In this document: positions 43,607 to 52,857 of the stretch, piece after piece | Position numbering within the stretch: the stretch's first letter is position 1 | Layout of the letters: each line of letters opens with the position of its first letter | Source: Alphaproteobacteria bacterium | GTDB taxonomy: Bacteria > Pseudomonadota > Alphaproteobacteria > Rhodobacterales > Rhodobacteraceae | NCBI GenBank assembly: GCA_009908505.1 | Contig: JAAAPD010000033.1 | Coordinates: forward strand, 1-64,000 | Length of the DNA: 64,000 bases | Reading direction: 5' to 3' | Notes under the pieces: generated by a model | Database searches by the model: none | What the model saw: the letters and a program-made list of their open reading frames with translations, nothing else | Told to the model about the DNA's origin: nothing | Translations under genes and position numbers: made by a program

Positions 43607-45895
43607 TCAGGCCGGGTTGTCCATTCGAACGCAGAACCGGATCCTGCCCTTGACCGGCTCGGGCCAAATCACCCGGAATTCGTGGGTATTGGCCCCGTTC
43701 ACCGGGTCGATATAGGGCTGGTGGAACACCGGCTGGCCGGATGAATTGGTGATGGCCTGGACCGGCTCGATGCTTTCGATGGTTCGGGTCCAGCCGCCGA
43801 AGGGCAGGAAGGTCCCGGTATCCACGATCCAGACGCTGTCCTCGGTCTGCTGGTTGTGGATGTCGCTATAGGGGTTGCGCACCTGTTCGTTCACCCCGTT
43901 GAACACGTTGCCCGAGAACGTGATGTTGCGCATCGTGTTGAAATCCATGTCGGCATAGGTGGTGTCGATATGCTCGACCCGGTCGATATTGCCGCTATAG
44001 GTTCGGAACACGTTACCGGTGACCGCCAGCCCCTGGATCGAATGATCCTGGCCGTAGGGCTTGACCACGATCCAGCTGAACCACGGCGCCACGTCGGAAC
44101 AGACGAAGATGTTTCCGGTGATTGTCAGGCCACCGAACGTGTATTCGTTCTGCGCGTCCGGGTGCGCGTCGTGTTCGTTGGTGATTTCGATGAAACTGTT
44201 GTCGCAGTAATTCGCCGTGATCGACGAGACACTGTTATGCGAGGTCAGGACGATCCCGGCCTGCCGCACGCCCTGGGATTCATCGTCACCCATGAACCAG
44301 TGGTTGCCCGTCACCAGGTTCCCGTTGCCGCCCAGCAGGCCGAAATGGCGGAACCGCGCCGCTCGGTTGTTGCGGACCGTCGCATCGTTGTGGTTGATAT
44401 TGAAACACAGGCTTGTGCGCTCGGTCAGCGGCAGGGACTGCTCGTTGGAATTGAAGATGCAGCCGAAGATGTCCAGCCCCGTGCAGCCCTTGCCCGGGCT
44501 GGTGATGGCGCGGTCCTTGGGCTTGTTGAACTGGCAGTCGCGCACCCGAATGGAATGGCCGTCGGGGGCCAGGATCATGCTGGAGGCGAGCCCCTTGCAG
44601 TGAAAGTCGATGTCTTCCAACTCCAGTGCTGACAGCCGCTCGAACCCGGTGAAGTCGAGCAGATACTTGAAACGGGTGAAGGTGAAGTCCTGCGTGCCCT
44701 CGGCATCATAGAGCGACGAGGACAGCGTGACCTCCTGGCCGGGCACGTCCACCGCCTTGACATAGACCTCGCGGCCCACGCCGTTGCCGGTCACCAGCGC
44801 CCCGACCGGGATCGAGGCGGCGTTGCCCACGTTGGTCAGCGTGCGGCCATTGGCGATCGAATAGCTGGCCTGCGAGGTGACGACCTCGGTATCCCAGGCC
44901 GCGCCGGGATCGGGCTGCAACTGGCCGTTGCGGATCACCCGGCGCACCTCGAAGGCGGGCTTGTTGACCACGGCGGCGAAGGCATCGACAGGCTCGGACA
45001 GGTTGATGCGCCGCCCGCAGAGGTCCAGGGATTCGTGGTCCGAGAAGTTCAACAGCGCCTGGAATGCTTTTTTGAAGGCGAGTTCCTCGTTTCCGAACGC
45101 ATCGGCATAGGTGGCGAAGTCGAAATTCTTCTGAAAGACCAGCCGGTGTTCGGCGGCCATCGTCACCGTGCCTTCAAAGCGGATCTGGTTCTGGATCGTC
45201 ACGTTGTTGCCCAAGAAATAGGTGCCCGCGGACACCAGCACCTCGCGCCCGTCAGCATCCAGGTCGGCGGCTTCGAACGCGTCGCGGTCATCGGTCACGC
45301 CGTCGCCCACCGCGCCGTAGTCGCGCACGTCGACCACGCCCATCATGTCGCGCAGAAAGGCGCGGGTGACATCCTCGATGCGGATATCGTCGACCCGCAC
45401 CAGCCCGCCATTCGGGCCGGTCAGGTCCAACCCGATATGGGCGGTGCCCGCCTTCGACCAGACCATGTCCACACCGCCACGCGGCCCGGTGCCGATGATG
45501 GCGCTGATCTCGACCACCTCGCCGTAATTGGTCAGCGTGGTTTCGGGGCCCGCCTTCGTGACACCGCCCAGAACCGACCCGTCGGGCCAGAGCGGGAAAC
45601 CGGCGATCCGGACATCGGGCAAGGCCCCGCCCACGGCCTTGACGCGCGCGCTCACCCGCAGGTAGCAGCCCGGCACGATCGGCGTGGCCCCCATGTAGCG
45701 CAGCTTCTGAACGGAATTGGTCTTGCTGATTTCGATGCAGCCGCCGAAATCCTGGTCGGCGGGCACGAAAACCCCCGTCCCCGACCCCGCATAGGTGTCC
45801 GAGCCGGGCGTGCCATCCCCGCTGGACCAGACATCCAGACCGTCCGCGAAGGCCGGCGGCATCAGCACCAGCCCATCCGTGATCACCTTGTTCAT
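43607..45895 (-). CDS. Large parallel beta-helix protein (pectate lyase 3 / GH28-related)
   Basis: 762 residues from ATG 45895, preceded by AAGGGGAACG; the frame continues to 46009 without a ribosome site. The N-terminal ~210 residues look like a beta-sandwich carbohydrate-binding module. VDVRDYGAVGDGVTDDRDAF near 225 is the start signature of the Pectate_lyase_3 fold. Repeated asparagine/valine/aromatic coils follow (VRDCQFNKP, GLDIFGCIFNSN, NLVTGNHWFMG, GLTITGNIFVCSD, NITFSGNVFNGVN). No signal peptide is seen. It may be a polysaccharide lyase/hydrolase or an adhesin/tailspike-like protein; substrate and location are unknown. Confidence 0.85.
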   Translation of the reverse strand: MNKVITDGLVLMPPAFADGLDVWSSGDGTPGSDTYAGSGTGVFVPADQDFGGCIEISKTNSVQKLRYMGATPIVPGCYLRVSARVKAVGGALPDVRIAGFPLWPDGSVLGGVTKAGPETTLTNYGEVVEISAIIGTGPRGGVDMVWSKAGTAHIGLDLTGPNGGLVRVDDIRIEDVTRAFLRDMMGVVDVRDYGAVGDGVTDDRDAFEAADLDADGREVLVSAGTYFLGNNVTIQNQIRFEGTVTMAAEHRLVFQKNFDFATYADAFGNEELAFKKAFQALLNFSDHESLDLCGRRINLSEPVDAFAAVVNKPAFEVRRVIRNGQLQPDPGAAWDTEVVTSQASYSIANGRTLTNVGNAASIPVGALVTGNGVGREVYVKAVDVPGQEVTLSSSLYDAEGTQDFTFTRFKYLLDFTGFERLSALELEDIDFHCKGLASSMILAPDGHSIRVRDCQFNKPKDRAITSPGKGCTGLDIFGCIFNSNEQSLPLTERTSLCFNINHNDATVRNNRAARFRHFGLLGGNGNLVTGNHWFMGDDESQGVRQAGIVLTSHNSVSSITANYCDNSFIEITNEHDAHPDAQNEYTFGGLTITGNIFVCSDVAPWFSWIVVKPYGQDHSIQGLAVTGNVFRTYSGNIDRVEHIDTTYADMDFNTMRNITFSGNVFNGVNEQVRNPYSDIHNQQTEDSVWIVDTGTFLPFGGWTRTIESIEPVQAITNSSGQPVFHQPYIDPVNGANTHEFRVIWPEPVKGRIRFCVRMDNPA

Positions 45896-46018
45896 CGTTC
45901 CCCTTTCCCGGCAGCGCCGTTCAAAACCCGTGGCATGGGCGAAAGGGGTATGGGCCCGGGGTAAACGCCCGCTTGGGCCACCGTCACGATGGCCGGCGGG
46001 GCCGCGCAACGGCGCCTG

Positions 46019-46414
46019 TCAGACGCCCAGCTGCGGCGCGGGCAGCAAAACGACGCCGTCGATCTGCCAGCCGCTTTCGGTCTGCACCATCCTGTAATCC
46101 ATCAGGTAAAGGTCGCCGGCCGCATCGCGCACCTGGAGTTTCTGCCACAGCGCTCCGTCGATCTCGCGCAGGTCCAGGAACTGGGTCTCGGCATTGTTCC
46201 AGACCATTGGATACCCCTGCCGGACCATCATGCCGAAATTGCGCGAATTGCCGAAAATATTCTTGATCATCGGGCTGGCATGTTCGAAGGCCGCCGCGCT
46301 GTCACCGGCCTGGAAGGCCCGCATCTGGCTTTCGATCACCGCCTGGATGTCTTCATCCTGCGCGGCCAGTGGTGGGGCCAGCAGCAGGAAAAGGATCGTC
46401 AAAAGGTGTCGCAT
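46019..46414 (-). CDS. Secreted DUF4864 protein
   Basis: 131 residues with GGAGG upstream. The signal peptide MRHLLTILFLLLAPPLAAQ is cut after LAA or AAQ. The mature part (DEDIQAVIESQMRAFQAGDS, then AAAFEHASPMIKNIFGNS, and GWQIDGVVLLPAP at the end) fits DUF4864, a small cystatin/NTF2-like periplasmic family common in Rhodobacteraceae. Function is unknown. It lies between the beta-helix gene and lysK on the same strand. Confidence 0.88.
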   Translation of the reverse strand: MRHLLTILFLLLAPPLAAQDEDIQAVIESQMRAFQAGDSAAAFEHASPMIKNIFGNSRNFGMMVRQGYPMVWNNAETQFLDLREIDGALWQKLQVRDAAGDLYLMDYRMVQTESGWQIDGVVLLPAPQLGV

Positions 46415-46472
46415 CGGGAAACCTCCGGTTTGTCCGCATCATTCCTGATACGCACGAACCGGGGGTTCGGTT

Positions 46473-48113
46473 TCACCCGGCCAAGTCGCCGCGCAGCGCG
46501 CTTTCGATCAGGGCGACGGATTCATCGATCCCGTAAAGCGCGATGAAGCCGCCGAAGCGCGGGCCCTGGGATGCGCCCAACAAGACCTCGTAAAGGGTCG
46601 AGAACCAGGCGCGCAGCGGGTCGAACCCATGGGTCTTGCCGATGGCGAAGACGATGGATTGCAGGAACTCGTCATCGTGCCAGTCGACGGCCGGAAGCGG
46701 CATGTCCTTGCCGTCCTGCGCGTTCTTGCGGGCGATCACGTCCAGCGCCTTGGCCTCGTCCTGCAGGCAGGCGATCAGCTCTTGCAGGGCGGCGCGTTCC
46801 TTTTCATCGGGCAGGCGGAACCGGCGCGTCGGCTTCACGAAATCGTCGAAATAGCGGATGGCGAACCCGGCAGCCTGGTCTAGGTCGGGATTTTTATCGG
46901 GGCTGGCCTCGGGCGCATAGCGCTGTATGAAGCCCCACAACTTTTGCTTGTCCCGGGCCCCGGACACGGCGGCCAGGTTCAGCAGCATCGAAAACGGCAC
47001 CACCATCGTGCTTTCGGGCACGTTGTGGCCGTGGATGTGAAAAACCGGGTTGTTCAGCCGCGCGGCCGTGTCCTGCGTGGCATAGGCGCGCAGTTGCTGG
47101 TGGTATTCATCCACCGCCTTGGGGATCACATCGAAATGCATCCGCTTGGCCGTCTTCGGCTTGAGATACATGAAGTAGGACAGGGATTCCGTGCTGGCAT
47201 AGCTGAGCCATTCGTCGATCGAGATACCGTTGCCCGACGACTTGGAAATCTTCTGTCCATTCTCGTCCAAGAACAGCTCGTAGCTGAAATGTTTGGGCTT
47301 CTGGCCGCCCAGGATCTCGCAGATGCTGTCGTAGATCGCGGTGTTGGTGGCGTGTTCCTTGCCGTACATCTCGAAGTCGACCCCCAGCGCCGCCCAGCGT
47401 GCGCCGAAATCCGGTTTCCATTGCAGCTTCACGTTGCCGCCGGTCACCGGCAGGGTCCATTCGCGCCCGTCCTCGTCGTCGAAAGTGACCGTGTGATCGG
47501 TCGCATCCACATCTTTCATCGGCACATAGAGAACACGCCCCGTTTCCGGATGGATCGGAAGGAAGATGGAATAGGTCTGCTGACGCTCCTCGCGCAGGGA
47601 TTTCAGCATCACCTTCATCACCTCGTCATACCGTTCGACGGCGCGCTTGAGCACCTCGTCGAACTGCCCCGAGCGATAGAAGTCACGCGCCGAATAGAAT
47701 TCGTATTGGAACCCGAACGTATCGAGAAACCGCCGCAGCATGGCATTGTTATGGTGACCAAAGCTTTCATGGGTGCCGAACGGATCGGGTACCGAGGTCA
47801 GCGGCTTATGCAGATGCTCGGCCAGCATGTCCTGCTGGGGCACGTTGCCCGGCACCTTGCGCATCCCGTCCAAGTCGTCGGAAAAGCAGATCAGGCGGGT
47901 TGGAATGTCCGAGATCACCTCGAAGGCGCGCCGGATCATCGTCGTGCGCAGCACTTCGCCGAAGGTGCCGATATGCGGCAGCCCCGACGGACCATAACCG
48001 GTTTCGAACAGCACCTCTTTCTTACCCGAGGCCTGAACCCGTTTGAGCAGCGCCCGCGCCTCTTCGAAGGGCCAGGCTTTCGAACTCATCGCGGCATCGC
48101 GCAAATCGGACAT
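46473..48113 (-). CDS. lysK: Lysine--tRNA ligase, class I
   Basis: 546 residues. It has the Rossmann-type class I signatures: [14 protein letters not shown] near residue 42 in place of HIGH, and [10 protein letters not shown] near 290 as the KMSKS loop. This is the archaeal-type LysRS that replaces the usual class II enzyme in many alphaproteobacteria. The C-terminal helical cage domain ([20 protein letters not shown]) follows. It attaches lysine to tRNA-Lys in the cytosol. Confidence 0.95.
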   Translation of the reverse strand: MSDLRDAAMSSKAWPFEEARALLKRVQASGKKEVLFETGYGPSGLPHIGTFGEVLRTTMIRRAFEVISDIPTRLICFSDDLDGMRKVPGNVPQQDMLAEHLHKPLTSVPDPFGTHESFGHHNNAMLRRFLDTFGFQYEFYSARDFYRSGQFDEVLKRAVERYDEVMKVMLKSLREERQQTYSIFLPIHPETGRVLYVPMKDVDATDHTVTFDDEDGREWTLPVTGGNVKLQWKPDFGARWAALGVDFEMYGKEHATNTAIYDSICEILGGQKPKHFSYELFLDENGQKISKSSGNGISIDEWLSYASTESLSYFMYLKPKTAKRMHFDVIPKAVDEYHQQLRAYATQDTAARLNNPVFHIHGHNVPESTMVVPFSMLLNLAAVSGARDKQKLWGFIQRYAPEASPDKNPDLDQAAGFAIRYFDDFVKPTRRFRLPDEKERAALQELIACLQDEAKALDVIARKNAQDGKDMPLPAVDWHDDEFLQSIVFAIGKTHGFDPLRAWFSTLYEVLLGASQGPRFGGFIALYGIDESVALIESALRGDLAG

Positions 48114-48225
48114 CTTTCGGGTTTCCTCGGGATTGGTCCGGCCCCCATGGCCGGCTGGCCTGCCTCCTATTGCAGTGCAGCGAAAGGGTCAATAAATGTA
48201 ACCCGTTCCAGACCGGAGTTTTCCC

Positions 48226-48645
48226 ATGAACGCCACCGCCGCCCTGACCGCCCAAGACGCCCTTGTCGCCATCATGGTGGCCGTTTCCGCCAGTGACGAG
48301 GACATCCGCACCGCCGAACTGGTCAAGATCACCAGCACGGTCAATCACCTGCCGGTCTTCGGCAACTACGACACCGACCAGATCGGCAAGGTTTCGGCCG
48401 TCGTATTCGATCTGTTCGCCCAGGAGGACGGGCTTGATGCCCTGTTCGGCCTTGTTCGCGATGCCATGCCCGAACATCTTTTCGAAACCGCCTATGCGCT
48501 GGCCTGCGACGTGGCGGCGGCGGATGGGGACATCCCGCAATCGGAACTGCGGCTGCTCGAAGAAATTCGATACGAGCTGAACATAGACCGCCTGCATGCC
48601 GCCGCCATCGAACGTGGCGCGCGGGCGCGGCACCTGACCCTTTAG
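48226..48645 (+). CDS. Stand-alone TerB-like protein
   Basis: 139 residues, no signal peptide or span. Two acidic helical repeats, ALVAIMVAVSASDEDIRTAE near residue 12 and AYALACDVAAADGDIPQSEL near 88, resemble the TerB fold with its metal-binding acidic residues. Similar repeats form the C-terminal domain of the membrane protein at 13534. GGAG lies 8 bases before the ATG. The stop overlaps the convergent dacB stop by 4 bases. Function is unknown; tellurite resistance should not be assumed. Confidence 0.8.
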   Translation: MNATAALTAQDALVAIMVAVSASDEDIRTAELVKITSTVNHLPVFGNYDTDQIGKVSAVVFDLFAQEDGLDALFGLVRDAMPEHLFETAYALACDVAAADGDIPQSELRLLEEIRYELNIDRLHAAAIERGARARHLTL

Positions 48646-50141
48646 CCCCTGCGTGTCAGGCCCCAACGCTGCAGGATCTCCTGTTGCAGGCGCCTGGAAC
48701 GGCGGTTCCAGGCGATGCTGCCTTCGGGGACTTCGTCGTTGATCCGCTTGGCCGCCTCGCGGCGCTCCAGGTTCGCGGTGAAGATCGCGAAGGCATAGTC
48801 CCGCCCGTCCGGGGCCGTCACGATGCCTGCAAGGGTGCTCACGAAATTCAGGGTGCCGGTCTTGGCGGCGACGGTGACGGGGTGGTCCGCGATCCGCCGG
48901 CGCTCTGGGTCCAGCATCGCGATGGGCTTGAGCAGGGGCCGCAAGTCGCTTTCGGGGCCTTCGCGCATGAGGACGCCGACCATGTCGGCGGCGCTGATGC
49001 GACTGGCGTCGGACAGGCCGGAATGGTCCGCGAGCTGCGCACCGATACCGTAGCTTTGCCGCAGCCAGGTGGACATGGCCGCCGCCGAGGTATGCAGCCC
49101 CACCGGGCGACCCAACCGCGCGCGTGTCGTGGCCAAACCGCAGACCTCGGCCGTCAGGTTGGTGGAATAGCGCATCATGTCGCCCAGGATCGCGCGCAGC
49201 GTGGCGCTGTCGTGGCGCAGCAGCTCCGTGCCGCCATCGGGCAGCGTGTCGATCTCGACCGGCTCGGGTAGGCGCAGCCCCTGGGCCGCCGCCAGCGTCC
49301 GAAACACGTCCCCCGCGTAAAGCGCCGGTCGCCGAACGGGCAGCCAGCGGGCCCCGCCATCGCCAAGCGCCGAGCGGGCCACCGTCCAGTCATCCGGCCC
49401 TTCATAGGCATAGACCGGCAGAGACCGGCTCGACAGGCGCACCCGCGACATGGCCACATCCGGGCGATACCGTTCGGTGCGGGCATCCAGCGTGATCTCG
49501 TAGTCTCCGCCCGCACGGGCCCATTGGAAATGCACCCGGTTGAAATTCAGGTTCAGCCCGCTGACCGCCGGGTTATAGCCCAGGTGATCCAGTTGGCCCG
49601 GCTCGATCTCCTCGATATGGGGCAGCGCCCCGCCCCAACACAGAAGCCGCCCGGTGATGCCGGTAATGCCCCGCGCCGCCAACGTGTCGGCCATCTCGGC
49701 CAGGTGATCGGTGGTCAGGGTCGGATCGCCGCCCCCCGCGAGGACCAGGTCGCCCTGCACGACGCCCGCCTCGACCGGTCCCGTCGCCAGGATTCGCGTG
49801 GAAAAGCGATGCGCCCCGCCCAGATGCCGCAGCGCATAGAGCGCGGTCAGTGATTTGGTGACGCTGGCCGGGGGCAGGTCCGTATCCCCCGCGTGCGAAA
49901 GCACCTGTTCGCCGGTCTGCATGTCGCGCATCTCGATCCCGGCCACGCCCCCCAGTCGCGCCCGTGCGATCAGCGCGTCCAGATCGGGCCGGGGGCGCGG
50001 CAGGATCCCGTCCGCGGACGGGCCGGCCGGCGGCCGCAGCCGGGGCCGAAGCGAGGTCGAAACGGGGTTGGCCAGCGCGGCGCCGCCCGCCGTCGCGATC
50101 AGCCCGCCCAGCAGGCCCCGCCGTGTCATATTCGCGTTCAT
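48642..50141 (-). CDS. dacB: D-alanyl-D-alanine carboxypeptidase/endopeptidase (PBP4, S13 family)
   Basis: 499 residues. The N-terminus TRRGLLGGLIATAGGAALA looks like a twin-arginine signal. The SxxK motif is SVTK at residues 93-96. Asn in NLNFNRVH, DHSGLSD and SRISAADMV lie in the large S13 insertion domains, and the KTG box is AKTGTLNFVSTLAG near 435. It trims or cleaves peptidoglycan peptides in the periplasm. It is 40 bases downstream of nadD on the same strand. Confidence 0.94.
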   Translation of the reverse strand: MNANMTRRGLLGGLIATAGGAALANPVSTSLRPRLRPPAGPSADGILPRPRPDLDALIARARLGGVAGIEMRDMQTGEQVLSHAGDTDLPPASVTKSLTALYALRHLGGAHRFSTRILATGPVEAGVVQGDLVLAGGGDPTLTTDHLAEMADTLAARGITGITGRLLCWGGALPHIEEIEPGQLDHLGYNPAVSGLNLNFNRVHFQWARAGGDYEITLDARTERYRPDVAMSRVRLSSRSLPVYAYEGPDDWTVARSALGDGGARWLPVRRPALYAGDVFRTLAAAQGLRLPEPVEIDTLPDGGTELLRHDSATLRAILGDMMRYSTNLTAEVCGLATTRARLGRPVGLHTSAAAMSTWLRQSYGIGAQLADHSGLSDASRISAADMVGVLMREGPESDLRPLLKPIAMLDPERRRIADHPVTVAAKTGTLNFVSTLAGIVTAPDGRDYAFAIFTANLERREAAKRINDEVPEGSIAWNRRSRRLQQEILQRWGLTRRG

Positions 50142-50181
50142 GCCGCCAAACTAGGCCGGGCACCCGCCCCCCGGCAACCGC

Positions 50182-50784
50182 CTATCGGCGCCAGGCGCCG
50201 CTGGCCCGCATCCGGGTCGAGGATAGGTCGTTCATGGGCATGTTGATGAAACACCAAGCCGGCGGTTCGGCGCGCCCCAGCAGGCCCGAGGCCCGCCCCG
50301 GCAGATGCTGCGCCCGATAGATGCGCGCCGCCGGGGAAAGGCGTGCGGATATCCGGTCTCCGGGCCGGGCCACGACGCCGACCGGCACCCGCTGCATGAT
50401 CTCGTGCCATTCGCCCCAACGATGGAACTGCGCCAAGTTGTCCGCCCCCATCAGCCAGACGAACCGGACCCCGGGATAGAGCGCCTGCAACCGGGCCAGC
50501 GTGCGGGCGGTGTAGCGCGTGTCAATCCGTGCCTCGATATCGGTGACCGCAACGCGCGGATGGTGCATGACCGCGCGGGCCCGGCTCATGCGCTGGTCCA
50601 GCGGGGCCGGCCCGTCGGTCTTGAGCGGATTGCCGGGCGAGACCAGCCACCACACCCGATCCAGCCCGAACCGCCGCAGCGCCGCACGCGTCAGGTCCAC
50701 ATGTCCCGAATGGGCCGGGTCGAACGACCCGCCCAAAAGGCCGATCACCTGTCCGGCCCGGGCATATGGCAAAGAGGCGCGCAT
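50182..50784 (-). CDS. nadD: Nicotinate-nucleotide adenylyltransferase
   Basis: 200 residues from ATG 50784 (a GTG at 50787 is in frame). [20 protein letters not shown] near residue 14 contains the GxFxPxHxGH nucleotidyl-transferase motif; [12 protein letters not shown] and [16 protein letters not shown] are characteristic of NadD. The C-terminal motif ISSTRMR of the family appears as [10 protein letters not shown]. It makes deamido-NAD from nicotinate mononucleotide and ATP in the cytosol. Confidence 0.95.
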   Translation of the reverse strand: MRASLPYARAGQVIGLLGGSFDPAHSGHVDLTRAALRRFGLDRVWWLVSPGNPLKTDGPAPLDQRMSRARAVMHHPRVAVTDIEARIDTRYTARTLARLQALYPGVRFVWLMGADNLAQFHRWGEWHEIMQRVPVGVVARPGDRISARLSPAARIYRAQHLPGRASGLLGRAEPPAWCFINMPMNDLSSTRMRASGAWRR

Positions 50785-50889
50785 CACGGGTGGGCCTTAC
50801 GCCGCCGCGCGCGCCTTGGCAACCGACCGCCCCTTAACCGGACCCAAACCCTTGGCGGAATAGGGTCGTTCGAATCGAGTCAACCTTTG

Positions 50890-52779
50890 GTGCCGGACGC
50901 CGTGTCATTCCTCATCACAGCCGTCATTGCCCTGCTGGGCGGTGTCTTCCTTCTGGGATCGCTGCTGATGCGCAGCCAGGCCGCCAACAGGGCCCTGTCC
51001 GCCACCCTGCGCGGCACGCGCCGTGACCTGATCCGCCAGCTGCGCGAGGCCGAGCATTTCCGCATGGCCTGCGAACATGCCAGCGACGGCATCGTGATCC
51101 AGACCCTGGACGGCGTCGTGGTCTGGCCCAACCCCGCCTATTGCCGGATCATGGGCCGCGGGCCCGAGGAAATTATCGGGCGCAATCCCCTCAGCTATGC
51201 GTTGCCGAAGGACAAGACACCCTCGAAAAAGGAAATACGGGCCTTTCGCTACGATCCCGACGACCCTGTATTCGACACGCTGCAACTGTTTCAGAACCGT
51301 CGCAAGAACGGTGAATTGTTCTGGAACCAGATCTCCATCTCCTTTCGCAAATCGACCGCCGGCGATCACCATGCCATCCTGATCTGCCGCGACGTGACCC
51401 AGCAGATCCAGCAAGAGGAACGCCTGCGCGAGACGCGCAACAAGCTGGTCCACGAAGCCACCCACGACAGCCTGACAGGGCTGTCCAACCGCGCCGCCTT
51501 TCTCGATTTCACCGCTGGCGCGCTCGAGTCTGCGGCCGACACCGGCGACCGGATCGGGCTGCTGCACGTGGACCTGGACCATTTCAAGGCGATCAACGAC
51601 ACACACGGTCATTCGGCGGGCGATGCCGCCTTGATTCATGTTGCCAGCGCATTGCGCGCCGAGGCCTCGGACCGGTCCCTTGTCGCGCGTGTCGGCGGCG
51701 ACGAATTCGTGGCGGTCCTGCCCGAAATCCGCCGGGTCGAGGACCTGCGCCAGATCGCCGATCGCGTCGCCAGCGCCGTCGCGGAACCGTTCGACTGGAA
51801 CGACCGCCTGATCACGGTCAGCTGCAGCATCGGTGCGACCTTGCAATCCGAAGGGGAAACCGACCCCAACGCCCTGCTGTTGCAGGCGGACTTCGCGCTC
51901 TACGAGGCCAAGACGCTGGGACGGTCCCGGGCCGAAATCTACGACGAGGCGCTGCACAGCCGCCATATGCAGCAATCCGAACGCGCCAGCGAACTGGCCG
52001 ATGCGGTCGATACCGGCACGCTGGACCATGTGTTCCAGCCGATCTTCGACCTGCACGGCCAGAAGGTTCAGGGCCTTGAAACCCTGGTGCGCTGGACCCA
52101 CCCCGAAGACGGGGTGATCGGCCCCGATGATTTCCTGCCCATCGCCGACGAGCTAGGCCTGATGGGCGCGCTCGATCTCGGCTCGATGAGCAAGGCGCTT
52201 GAACAAAAGCACCTGCTAGACCGGGCCGGCCATGGCGATCTGTCCATTTCGTTCAACGCGTCCAGCAGCCTTCTGTCGCACCCGGAATTCGTCAACCGCC
52301 TGGTCTGGGGGGTCGAGGCCGGCGGCCTGTCGCGCGAACAGGTCGCAATCGAAGTGCTGGAAACCACCGCCTTCGGCAAGGTGACCGAGAATTCTTCCCA
52401 TGCCGCCACGATCCGCGACCTGCGCGATGCCGGCTTCAAGGTCTACCTCGACGATTTCGGGGTCGGCTATGCGGGGCTTGCCCATCTGGCGGAACTGGCC
52501 GTTTCGGGCGTCAAGATCGACCGCAGCCTGATCCAGAACGTCCGCGCCGAGGACACAGCCGCCAAGATCGTGCGCAAGATCATCGAGCTGTGCAACGACC
52601 TGGGCCTCGATGTCGTGGCCGAGGGGGTGGAAGATCGCCAGACCGCCGATGCCTTGCTCAACATGGGCTGCACCACCGTCCAGGGCTACTGGATTTCCCG
52701 CCCCCTGCGGCCCGAGGACCTGTCCGGCTGGCTGGCCGCGCAGCAGGTCGGCCCGGCCCTTCGGATGATCTCGGGCTAG
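50890..52779 (+). CDS. PAS-GGDEF-EAL protein (cyclic-di-GMP turnover), membrane anchored
   Basis: 629 residues if started at GTG 50890. TTG 50887 and GTG 50902 are alternatives, no clear ribosome site is seen, and the long frame from 50305 is an antisense shadow of nadD. One N-terminal span (SFLITAVIALLGGVFLLGSL) is followed by a PAS domain near 65-180 (ACEHASDGIVIQTLDGVVVW). GGDEF is intact in RVGGDEFVAVL near 275. The phosphodiesterase domain has ETLVRW instead of EALxRW, with NASSSLL, YLDDFGVGYAGL and AEGVEDRQTADA retained. Both activities are plausible; no inhibitory RxxD site is evident before GGDEF. The sensed signal is unknown. Confidence 0.9.
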   Translation: MPDAVSFLITAVIALLGGVFLLGSLLMRSQAANRALSATLRGTRRDLIRQLREAEHFRMACEHASDGIVIQTLDGVVVWPNPAYCRIMGRGPEEIIGRNPLSYALPKDKTPSKKEIRAFRYDPDDPVFDTLQLFQNRRKNGELFWNQISISFRKSTAGDHHAILICRDVTQQIQQEERLRETRNKLVHEATHDSLTGLSNRAAFLDFTAGALESAADTGDRIGLLHVDLDHFKAINDTHGHSAGDAALIHVASALRAEASDRSLVARVGGDEFVAVLPEIRRVEDLRQIADRVASAVAEPFDWNDRLITVSCSIGATLQSEGETDPNALLLQADFALYEAKTLGRSRAEIYDEALHSRHMQQSERASELADAVDTGTLDHVFQPIFDLHGQKVQGLETLVRWTHPEDGVIGPDDFLPIADELGLMGALDLGSMSKALEQKHLLDRAGHGDLSISFNASSSLLSHPEFVNRLVWGVEAGGLSREQVAIEVLETTAFGKVTENSSHAATIRDLRDAGFKVYLDDFGVGYAGLAHLAELAVSGVKIDRSLIQNVRAEDTAAKIVRKIIELCNDLGLDVVAEGVEDRQTADALLNMGCTTVQGYWISRPLRPEDLSGWLAAQQVGPALRMISG

Positions 52780-52823
52780 GGCCGATCGGCAGTTGAAGCG
52801 CCCCGCCTTAGCCGCTATCGAGT

Positions 52824-52837
52824 TGCGGATATCCGCA
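52824..52837. promoter_or_regulatory. Perfect 14-bp palindrome before ettA
   Basis: TGCGGATATCCGCA is fully symmetric and ends 20 bases upstream of the ettA start codon. It could be an operator; no regulator is nearby. Confidence 0.35.
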
Positions 52838-52857
52838 GATCTGACCGGGGGTGCGTC

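Noticed and set aside
43607-45895. Beta-helix protein as evidence of a prophage
   Set aside because: Neighbours are DUF1127, DUF4864 and lysK, with no other phage gene, so a tailspike origin is not supported by context.
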